DNA of 64,000 nt, taken from Deroplatys truncata (lineage: Eukaryota; Arthropoda; Insecta; Mantodea; Mantidae). Made by a program: the position numbers and the translations under genes. Every line of letters starts with the position of its first letter. Position 1 is the stretch's first letter. This document shows positions 12,601 through 24,600 of this stretch, piece after piece. The notes under the pieces were generated by a model. That model was not told the DNA's origin. It saw nothing but the letters and a program-made list of their open reading frames with translations, and ran no database searches. The DNA lies in NCBI GenBank assembly GCA_030765065.1, contig CM060977.1, forward strand, positions 91,343,795 to 91,407,794, written 5' to 3'.

Positions 12601-15600
12601 GGTTGTTCAATAAGTAATGCCCCACATTTGTTTTCCTCAAAATATATTTATTCTTAAGGCTCAGAATTTGGTGACAATATAAATCAACATTTCTTGTCCA
12701 TGTCCTATTTTTCTACGTAGTCTCCATCACATTCTAATGCCTTACGTCAACATTGAGTGAGAGTATGTATTCTCTGCCGGTAAAACCTCATGTCCTGTAC
12801 GCATAGCTATGTTTTCACTGCATGAATTATACTCTCATCATTGTCAAAGTGTGTCCCCCATAGAGAATCTTTAAGCGGCCGAAGAGAGGGTAGTCCGAGG
12901 GATCAGGTCCGAACTATAAGGTGGGCGAGGCAATGATGTCCAACCCAATTTGGCAATGTGTTCCTGGGTCTCAGACATGTGTGTGGGCATGCATTATTGT
13001 GTTGGAGCAAGATTTCTGCTGGATTCTTGTCAGACCAAACACATTGGAAGTGATTCCTGAGTTTATTCATAGTCTTCACGTATGCCTTTGAATTAATGGT
13101 TGAACCTCTTGGCATCACATCCACGAGAACGCCATCATAATCCCAGAAGACTGTGATCATGACTTTTCCAGCAGACGGAGTTGCCTTGAATTTCTTCTTT
13201 TGTGGTGAATGAGGATGATCCACTCCAAGGACTGCCTTTTTGTTTTCGGCGAGAAGTGGTGCACACAGCTTTCGTACCCATATTGATCCATGACAGAAAG
13301 GCCTCTCCATCAGTCTCAAAACGCTGCAACTTTTCAGAATGAAATGGCTTTTCTTTGAATCTTGTGGTGTGCTGTGAGCATTCGCGGAACCCATTGTGAG
13401 CACGTTTTTGAATATCCGAGTGTCTCAATCATTGCACGAGAACTTGCAATGCTGACCGATAACTGTAGAGCCAACTGTCGAGTTGTGATGCACCGGTCTG
13501 CACAAATAATGGCATCCGCAAGATTCAGCATACCTGGAGCAGTGGCTGTGATAGGACGTCCTGAGTATGGCTGATTATGGAGCTCTGTTCCTGCATTTCC
13601 TTACGTTTTAACTTTCTTTACCCATTGCCTAACTATACTCCTATCAACTGCGCACAAACGTTTATGAATGTTTACCATGGTTTTTTTTTTCCGCACACAA
13701 GAATTCAATTAACAGCACGTTGCTTATAATGGGAGTCACATGTACACATCATTTTGACGCTGTGCTAAGGCTCTGCCATCTGCTAGAAGTGTTCAAAACT
13801 TCACAGGGACACAGTAGCACAGTAGAAACATAAAATGTGAAGCACCTACAAGGATGTTTATATATATTAATGGCTTGTTAAAAAAATATAGGGCATTCCA
13901 TATTGAATGACCCTCGTATGTGGTGAAAATATGTAACGCTTTGTCATAACAAAGGTCTCTGCTCCCATTAAGGTTCTGCTGCCATATTAGCAAATGAAAA
14001 GGTTTTTAACATAAGTGTAGGTCCAGCTATGATCGATATCATTATTACTCACCATTGTCCTAAAAGCTGCACTTCTGACTCTAGCCTCCTCACTATGTGC
14101 GAAGTCTCCGATTAGTCGCACTGTTACTTGGACTGTACCTTCTGAGGCCCCTTCAATTGGCAGAAGTTCCCCAATCAATTCCAGACATTTGCATTTGACA
14201 AAGTGACTTGTGTCTGCCAGATACTGGAACCCACAAGATAATGAATGATACTACAACATTAAAAGTCTTAGTAAAGAATTAAAGTAAAAGTGAAGTTAAA
14301 AATCTCTCTCTGTTTTTCTACAAGATTTATAAATTATTAATCTGTTAACTCTAGATTTTCTCAGGCTTCCTCAGCTTCTGGCACGAATAACTGACACATC
14401 TTATCTCAATTTGAAGTCAAACTTAGCTCACTGATTTGACTATTCTTTCTTCTTTCAGTTGCTCTTCTATATATGGAGAACTTCCAACACCTTATCCTGA
14501 AGATGAACACCTTAGAAATGCCAGTTTTAAAATAATCATATGCTGACCAGAAGCCCAAGAAAATCAAGAGCTATCACACCATTAGGAAAGTTTTAAACTA
14601 TCTAAATTGGCATCTTTTTAGATAATCTTGTGGTTACCTCAGAAATATGATTTAAATCCCTGTAAAGCTGCGCAAGTGTGCTGTGAAGTTTAAAAATTCA
14701 TATGGAATTAAACAATATAACTTTTTTACTTTCTCTACTACGTATAGTAAGTAGGGGAAATATTGTATTCTACCCAAAAATTTGATACAGAGATTTCACC
14801 AGAAATGCATGTTTTGAGGTGCCAAATAAAGCATTTTTGGAAACAGGTCCATGTGTGTGAACAGCATAACTGAATAACAAAAAGTTGGATAAATGCCAAA
14901 CTTGGTATTCAAGTTAAGTATCTTCCAAGGATGCGACATGAAGATTTTCAAGAAAATCCCACCACCCCAGACTACCCTTTACATGGAAAATGTTATGAAA
15001 ATTTTAATTTTCTCAAAAATGACTAACGATTTTGATTACAATACCATATATTTAAAACATTTTTATGGCAAATGAAATGTATCTTTAATTTTCTGGGAAT
15101 GTCCCCAAAAGTCCTCTTCATTCTGAATGACTTTTGCATAACTGGTAAACCATAAGAGGTAGATAAAATTTTACTACACAAAAAATGTAGATTTTGTTAA
15201 AACAAACAATTTATGTCATATGTTTTTGTCGAGTGAACTATTTCGGAGTTATTCCTCGTATTTTGTTTGAATTTTCCAATACTATTACTTTTCCTCAAAT
15301 GGGAATTCGTTATTCATTTTTTTATGCCCTGGACATACAAAGAGAATGGAATGCTCCACATAGCAAACAGCTCTTAAAATATTTGACTATCGCTTAAAGC
15401 CTACCATATTCCCCTTGCATCTACAAGAAAATTAGCGATATCGTTTCTGCAAATGTTTATCTCGATTAACATGAAGTAGGTGGAGAATAAGCATTTGTAA
15501 AGAATAGCTTATACAAGAGTAGAGAAAGTCATGCGAGTGCAACACATCAGATTTTTTACTGAAATGTTGCATGGATGATACTGAAGCACTGGCTCACAAT

Positions 15601-18600
15601 TTTGATAGTCTAACACGATTGTTGGTTGTGGTAGATCTCCAAACAGTTCGCCATATGAAGGACGACACAGCACTTTTGCTGTTATTCCCCCTACTGTAGC
15701 ACATAACACATCTTTTTGTTCCATTTTTCTCTTTCTTGCCTGTGGGTGGAATGTGCATTGGAAAAGGGGTGCATGTTTTAGCTTGCAGTCTCAATCAATC
15801 TCTAACATTAAACTGTGGTGGTGTTACACTCTGAATCAGCTGATGAGTGGTCCGTGAGATTGATCTTTATCTTGGGCTGATTTCACAGTTTAAGCCTAAG
15901 CTTTGAATCAGGCTTAAGCAGAGTTTATGAAGTTCAAGCAATAAGCTGAACTTATACTTGACTTGGCTTAAAAGCGTACTGAACTGTGGTTTAGCTAAGG
16001 AGAGTCACTGTGTTGTCTGAAGACAACGATATTAGTAACGAGGAAATTAAAATTATTTTAACCTATATGCACAACAGAAGACAGTCTAGAATGTGTAGAA
16101 ACCATTTTCACGTATGGAATTTTGATTAAGTAAACAATTGGCAATGATTGTAGGTACTGGAAATTACTGAGATACAAAAATAAAAAAACAGACTGGTAAG
16201 AAGCAAAACTTAATTTCGCATACTCTTAATTTTAAAGTTTACTTCTTACTTTTATTATATAAGAGGGTTGTCCCAGAAGTACCTGCCCTAACAAAGAAAA
16301 CACAAAATTTTTGGGAAAAAACATCTTTATTTATCTACATAGTCTCCTTTCAGCTTGATGCACTTTTCCCAGTAATGTTCAATCGCTTCGATACCCTGTT
16401 TGTAGTGAGAATCGTCGAGTTCTGCAAAATAGCAATCAACTGCAGACTCCACCTCTTCATTGTTGGTAAATCTTTTACCACCAAGCCATTTCTTCAACTT
16501 TGGAAACGGAAAATAATCAGAGGGGGCTAAATCTGGCAAATAGGGTGCATGAGGAAGCAATTTAAACTTTAACTCATTGATTTTGGCCATGGTAATAATG
16601 GATGTGTGAACTGGTGCATTGTCTTGATGAAACAAAACCCTCTTTTTCGCTAAATGTGGTCGTTTTTTCTTGATTTTATCATTCAAATACTGCAATAAGT
16701 TCACATAATACTCACCATTGATTGGTTTTCCTTTTTGAAGATAATCAATGAAAATTATCCCATGTGCATCCCAAAAACTGCCGCGATGATTGCCTGCAGA
16801 TGGAACTGTCTTTGCCTTCTTTGGAGCTGATTCTCCCATTTCAATCCAATGTTTTGACTGTTCCTTTGTCTCAGGTGTAAAGTGATGGACCCATGTTTCA
16901 TCCATGGTTATGAATCGACGCAAAAAGTCGGCTTTATTGCTGCGAAACATCGCCGAATACTTGACTGAAACATCATGATGCTGTTTTTGTTCCATTGTGA
17001 GCAAATGCGGCACCCATCTTGTGCACAGCTTTCTCATGTCCAAATTTTCAGTTAGTATGCGAGGTACAGAACTTTTTGAAATGCCTGCGATGTCTGCTAG
17101 CTTGTGCACTTTCAGTCGACAGTTATCCAATACCATTTTGTCAATTTTCTTCACAATTTCTGGTGTGGTCACCTCATTTGGTCGACCACTGCGATGTTTG
17201 TCTTGGCAGCTCATAAGGCCTCACTTAAACTCTGCCACCCAATATTTTTGTAAACAAAGGAGCAGACTCCCCATCTAGCTCAGCTTTAATATTAGTTGGA
17301 CTAAGATCTTTCAAATGAAAGTATTGTATTGCATAATGATGACCAGTTTTATCCATGTTTACAAGTTTGCTGAGCGTCTTCACTATTGATGGCTGCCAAA
17401 CAATTACTAAACAATGTAACATTGTCAAACTTAAGCTTTATAAGGTTGGTACTTTCTACCAGTCATTTATTTGAAACAACAACTGCTATCTATACGTCAC
17501 ATCAACTTCTGGGACTGCCCTCGTACATTGTCACTCTCATTGCTGTCACATCTACATATAACTTATTGCTTTATATTTCAGTAACAAAGCTCTCATGTTA
17601 GAAACAATGCTTCTCTTAACACAGAGGTTAAATGAAAGTGAAAGCATGATAATTGCAGCTGGAGATTTTTCTGGCATCTCAAAACTTACAGCATGAAGGG
17701 CTATCTTAATCCTTATACTCTAATCCAACCTTTGTATCACAATTTTTCCCCGCATTTGGTTTTTCTTACTCCATAGTAATTTGTCTGATTGCTTGCACCC
17801 TATCACATGCTTATGCTGCTTCACAATTTCTAGGAGAATGTAGACTTCTTGAGAAGTCAAGTTCTGTGTTTTAACTAATTTTTTGGTCATTTTAACTTTA
17901 TGTTGCTGGATAACCTATAAAAGTTTGTTTTAGCAACAATGTTGCCATAAACAAACAATGGGAACTCACTCGATGTGCAATGTTACCAACTGTGGAGTCG
18001 TTCAGCTCTGTAAAGCCGAACCTGGTTGCCCTACTGTGAAACTTGCACAGCTTAAGAGGCATCCGTAGCTTACTAAAGCTATTTTCCTGTAACCTTTAAC
18101 TGAATGTCACATTATAGGAAACAAAGCTGTTACTTGATCTTACAAACTGACACCTCCATTCACTTCTGGTACTCAAGGACACACTTTTGTTCCTCTCTCG
18201 GTGTCTGACCTTTGTTCTTCTCAGATTGCTTGTTGCTGTAATGTCAGCAGCTTCACGTTTCATCAATAAGAAATAAATAACTTTGTTTTCCTTCCATTTC
18301 ACACATAGCACATTCATTGCTGATCATGATTCATATTCACCTTGTTTCACTTTATTGAGATATATCAAGCAACATATCCTACTTCTGTAACTGCTCTCAA
18401 GACACCAATGGCATTAGTTTCGTCTGTTCATTAGTAAAGTTTAATTAAATCCCATTGTTTCCAAAAATATTGAAATGAAAGCAGCACATCACACTCCTCA
18501 TGTACACACTTTTTATCTTGCTATCTGCTTATAGTAGACAAGAGGAAGTAGTTAGTGCACTTGACCCAAAAATTTGATTGAGATTTCACTGGAAATACAT

Positions 18601-21600
18601 GGAAACCTACAAAAAGCATTTTTGTGAACACTATCACTTGAAAATGAGAAGTCCAATAAATACCAAAGGTTGAATTCATAGTCATTGCTTATTTCAAGGA
18701 AGTCCTTAAACAGTGACTTTCAATTCACAGACATTGCTCATTCAGGTGAGTAAGGAAATGCTTATTATCCACAATAAGGAGAACAGATGCCATCTTGAAT
18801 CAACTGCATGCAACAGAGGTTAATGATAATAGCAATTTCATGGAGTACGAGGTGTGACCAAAAAGCTTCCGGAATGATATCATAAATACTACACAACAGT
18901 TTATTTTGTCTAATCTGCACTGTCACCCTCGAAGTAGTCTCCTTGGGAGTTGATACACTTGTTCCAGTGCTTCTGCCACTGCTGGAAGCACCTCTGGAAG
19001 TCCTCTTCTTTCAGCATGCTCAGAGCCTTCTGTGATTCGCGATGGATGACATCAATGTCCTCAAAACGGTGTCCTCAGAGCTGCATTTTAAGTCACGGGA
19101 AAAGAAAAAGGTCTGCTGGTGCCAAATCTGGAGAATAGGCAGGATGTGGAACAGTATTCATCCTCTTTTTATCCAAAAATTGGTGAACAGAAAGGGCTTT
19201 GTGTGCGGGCGCATTGTCATGATGCAGGAACCAGTCACCACCCTCCATTTCTCCGGCCGTTTGCGTCGCACATTCTCCCTTAATCTTTGCAGCCCTTGTT
19301 TGTAGAACACTTGATTCACTGTTTGACTCTGTGGCATAAATTTCTGATGTACAATGCCTATAATGTCAAAAAACACAATCATCATTGACTTCACTTTGGA
19401 TCGAACTTGTCTGGCCTTTTTCAGGCGTGGAGATGAAGGACTCTTCCATTGTGAAGATTATTGCTTCGTTTCTGGATTGTACCCATAAATCCATGTTTCA
19501 TCACCAGTAATAATTTTCTCCATAAACTGTGGGTCATTTTGTAGCTGTTCTTGCAGACAATCACATGGCTTTCCTTTAGATCATTTGAAAGCAGGCGTGG
19601 CACAAACTTGACGGCAATTCTTCTCATGTTCAAATTGTCTTTCAAAATGCTTTGAACACTTCCAAAGGAGAGTCCTAATGAGCCAGAAAGTTCTCTTATT
19701 GTAATGCAGCTACCATTTAAGACCATTTCCCTCACCTGATTGATATTTTCATCAGTTTTGCTGGAACAGGGTCGCCCTGAATGATCTGCATCTTTAACTG
19801 AAGTCACACCACTTTTAAATTTCGAAAACCACTCCAATGCTTGAGTTTTGCCCATAACTTCCTCCCCATAAGCTGTTCTTAACATTTTATAGGCTTCTGT
19901 TGCAGTTTTACCGAGTTTAAAGCAATATTTGATGTTCCTTCCTGTTCTTTGTAATCTACATTTTTGCTAGCAGAAAAATTGCAGCACATGCAAAACACGT
20001 GTTCACTTCAGAGCGTCTACCTCGTCACTGCATGGTCACAGAAAGTCATGGGACCTCTCGTTTTTATCGCAAAGGAACGCTGCAAGTACAATTTGGGTAA
20101 GACTTAATGAAATCTCAGCGTTGGCATTGTTGTGAAGCCATTTCGGAAACTTTTTGATCACACCTCGTATATGGAGTTTCATAATGAAACTGTACTGCAC
20201 AGTAATAAGTGATATTTGTGTGATTTGCAGAATCTTCTTGAAACGTACAGTGATGCTGAATTTAAGAAGCAATATCAGTTTTACCAAAGCTGCTGTTGTA
20301 ATAATCTAATGCCTCCGCTAAACAATGTAACCTTAACAGTTATGAGGTTGCAACGTGAGAGAGTGCATAGAATCTCAGTACTATAACACTATATAATGTT
20401 CTCTGTTCAAACGTTTTCACATTTATGTCCAAAATCCTTTTGTCCCTAGAAAAGAGATTCTGCAGCATTTATTCAGAATCATTTAATAAAATCCTAAAAA
20501 TAGAATGTGGAAATATTTCTGCAATAAACAAAGTACATCTTTGCAGTGCTTTTCTCCATCAACTTGTCTAATCACTATGACTGCAATAGATCACTTAACA
20601 GGTCACACTTCTTTACCAGCTATTCACAAATATATGTTGTGTTATCAGAATTTTGAACAGAGGTTTACTGCTTTTGCATATAAAACTGCAATTCACGCCA
20701 AACATTGTAAGTTATTGGCTACTTTGTTTTTCTGCTTACTGTTTATGGTGTAGTAATTTTATTTGTGGTTTGCCTCCATGCATGCATATGCACAGTACAC
20801 AAATTGTTCTAAATACTTCTAACTCTACATGCTAGAAGTCAGGTTTTCAGTTTTAAAACAGTCTATGGGTGAATATCATTTAAGATTAGTCCATTACATA
20901 GAGTCTGATTGCCTGCATGCTATAATGTCTTTGTATCTCAGCACCAACACTTATAGCTGGTTTCTTTCCTCTCACTGAAATGTTTTCATTTTCATATATT
21001 TTCAACGTAACTAATGAACCATATAACTAACACTACCAACTCTTAACTAAATTCAAAATCTACTTGATTTTAAAATAAAGTAAACTAACTAATTGATAAA
21101 TGTACTATTCAAACCTCACAAATGTTTACCACAGTTATATGTGGTAAAACAACACAAAACGACAAGGGATATGGAAATGGCAGCTGGCTATGTGGTCAGT
21201 AGTAAGGCTTGCATTTGAGTCCTTTCATTCACCCTGATGATGTCATCACCAGAACCTGTTCGCAGCAGGGAACGGGACAAGCCCAGCCGGTGCCGCGACC
21301 ACAGACCATCACCGCAAGGCCGACATGTTTCTCGTTAAAGAAAAGGTAAAAATAAAAAGAAACGAGGATGACTAAATTATTTATTACTGAATATTAGTAA
21401 GTTATGTTATTCTTTAAATAAATACCATTGCAATGGCAACATTGAATTGATGTAAACAGTCCAGAACAAAATGTTGCATTGCTTTAAGGGAGACCTCTCA
21501 TCATTTGATGTGAGAAGCTATCGCGCGGGATTACAGCAAGGTCAGTCGGCTTCCACTTCCATGAAGGTAGGCAATAACACCGTGTGTCACAATGCAACAT

Positions 21601-24600
21601 TATTTTTTCCTTCATCCTGCATTCACTCTGCTCTTATAATGAAATGTAATAGAAATTAACTTAAATGTAAAGTATGGAAAAGGAGTATGGTTGAACCCCC
21701 CTTTTTTTTGCATAATTTTTTTAATGGATAGGAAGGGAATAATTAATAAATAAAAGACACTACATGAGTTTAACTTATACATTTTATAAGATGCAGTTCA
21801 TTACATTTTATGAATATAAACCAAAGATTTACAATATCTTTGAGTCAAAGATTTATACATATAGCAAAACTTTGTTTTGTACATATTGTTAGGATATGCA
21901 AATCTTACTTTTTTACTTTCTCTACTACGTATAGTAAGTAGGGGAAGTATTGCATTCCACCCAAAAATTCGATACCGAGATTTCACCGGAAATACATGTT
22001 TTGAGACCTCCTGAATCCAAAAAAAGCATTTTTGGAAACATGTCCGTGTGTGTGTCTGTGTGTGTGTGTGTCTGTGTGTGTGTCTGTGTGTGTGTGAACA
22101 GCATAACTCAAAAACGAACAGTCGGATAAACACCAAACTTGGTATTTAGGTTCAGTATCTTCCAGAGATGCGACACGAAGGTTTTCAAGAAAATCCCCCC
22201 ACCCCAGACTACCCTTTACATGGAACATTTTTCGAAAATTTTAATTTTCTCAAAAATGGCTCTAACGATTTTGATTAAAATATCATATGTTTAAGATAAT
22301 GCCATGAGAAATGAAATGTATATCTCGAATTTTCTGGGAATGTCTCCAAAAGTATTCTTCATTGTGAACGACTTTTGCATAACTGGTAAACCATAAGAGA
22401 TAGACAAAATTTTACTACACAAAAAATGTTGATCTCGTTAAAATACACAACTTATGTTATATACATTTCTTTTGTTGAGTGAACCGTTTTCGAGATATTG
22501 CTTGTTATTCCCTTAAATTTTCCAATACTTATACTTTTTCTCAAATTCGTTATTCATTTTTTTATGTCCTGGACTTGCAAAGAGAATGGAATTCGACACA
22601 TAGCAACCAGCGTTAAAATATTTGACCATCGCTTAAAAGCTACCATATTCCCCTTGCATCTACAAGAAAATTAGCAATAAGATTGACATCTCGATATCTC
22701 GATTAACATAAAGCATATGGAGAATAGGCGTTTGTAAAAATAGATTGTACAAGAGTAGAGAAAGTCATGTGAGTGTAACACATCAGATTTTTTAGTTAAA
22801 GTTATGGAAAGCAACACTCACATCATTTTTAGTTAGAGATTAACATTTGAGCATGTACAGCAGCACCACCTTCTTCTGAGTAAAACATTACATCAATAAA
22901 TGAATCTTCATATTTACGACTTTCAAAGTTTAAAAGGTCTGTAAGGTTCCTCTTTATAACACAAAAGGTGACATTGTTTGTTACTTTCAATAGGATAGTA
23001 ATAGGCTACAAGTTCTGTTGGACATTCGAAGGGAACTATCTGTTCAACTGACAAATCAAATTCATATGTGTTGGTTAAGTATATACATAAAATTATATAA
23101 TGTGTATCTGCATGTAGAAAATTTAATGTTGTGTTTCCAAATAAAACATTGGATGCTAAACCTTTTAATGAAGGAGGATTTTTAATACAGCTTTTGCAAT
23201 TGCAAGTATTTGTGTTACTGCAGTTTTTATATTTTTGTAAGGTGGTGTCAGACCCAAATCCATTTAACTTTGCTTTAGGATCACAAAGGTACTGCATAGA
23301 AAACAGATTGTTGTGAATTGTTCCAAACATTACATGTTTTTGAAAGTCAAACCTAAAATTTCTAAAGAAAATACATGAAATCAACTCTATTTTCTTTCAA
23401 GGCTACACGTTTAACATGAATGTAAGTCACCTTAATCATAAATTCATGCGTTTCACATTCCACTTTCCAAAATAGAGCTTTTGCTGGTAAATAAAATCTT
23501 TTACACGTTTTCAAATGCTATATATAAAATTAAGATCATTAGCATGTGGCTGAAACATAAACATTAACATTTTTTCTTTCTTCTGATTTCTATTTATAGC
23601 AACATAAAATAAAACATATTTAGGTTTGATATCAACAATGCCACCTACATAGCAAACAAATACACCTCCTAAAGCACAACAAATATTTTCATTTGATAGC
23701 CAATGCATGATCCAAAAAACAGTGGACCAGTATTCTTGAAAATGCACAGGTATAAGTTCCTCAAAAAATGTTTTGAAACCAGTTTCTTTTTGTAGCAAAT
23801 TATATCTCTTGGTTAATTCCATTGTAGCTGGAGAGATTAAATCATCCATCCAGAAAGATGCAAAACATAGAAAAGAAATATAATTATTCTTACTGAATCT
23901 TTTTATTACTAAAATTTTCCTGTGCTGCCAAAACCATTGTTTCCTCTATAGGTAGTTCTTAATTTATTAACATACTTTATTTTTGGTATATATATATTTT
24001 TTTTCCCCACATCAATTGAGCAATTTTTTGATTTTTAAAAAAAATGTTGCTTTTTATCTGAGCTGTTTAACATTAATACACATATTCCACCTGTAAAATT
24101 TGTCTATGCACCCTCCTCTTATTGATAAACCAAAAAAAAGCTAAGCTTGACTTTTCAACCATGCGAAGATAAGTGTTTTTTGGTGATGTTGCCGAAAGTC
24201 CAGTTGGGATCATTATGGTTTGCTGAGGTTGTATTTCCATGTGCTTTAGGTGAAAAAATGTCTAAACCAGCAGATTCTTCACTGCATCTTATAGGTCTCT
24301 TAATATTATTATTATTAAGTAACTTGATCTGTAGAGTCATTTGAAAAGATAGAGAGAGAGAGACTTTCCTTATAGTTACTTCTGAAATGAAACATCATAA
24401 CCGCTATTACAATTAAATCCTAAAAATAAGAATGTTAAGGAAAGCTTTTCATTATTAATGTCATCAATGTCTGTCTCCTTAAAAACAGTGCTGTATTTTC
24501 TTGGAACAAATACTTCTACAGGATCTTCATTGTTTGTTTTTTTAAGTTTAATAGATATTGAGGGTCCAAATTTGGTGGTCACTTTTGTAGCTCCGACCAC

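Larger units (their letters stand above)
15886..18080 (+). mobile_element. PIF/Harbinger-like element B, split by mariner 3
   Basis: The left part (15886-16259) and right part (17526-18080) align with copy A at 5581-6998. They share ACAGTTTAAGC at the start and TTAAAATTAT/AACAGAAG words. On the plus strand the right part reads TMLLLTQRLNESESMIIAAG, then FSGISKLTA, a Harbinger-type HTH. No catalytic DDE region is seen. Mariner 3 entered at a TA between the halves. Confidence 0.65.

Noticed and set aside
19158-19885. Domesticated mariner transposase gene
   Set aside because: Frame changes run through the catalytic region, and intact transposon ends with TA flanks remain, so it is an ordinary dead copy.
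21801-22228. Thr/His-repeat ORFs on the minus strand
   Set aside because: They are created by the GT-rich tract inside an R860 repeat and recur in weaker form at 33706-33888. No gene evidence.
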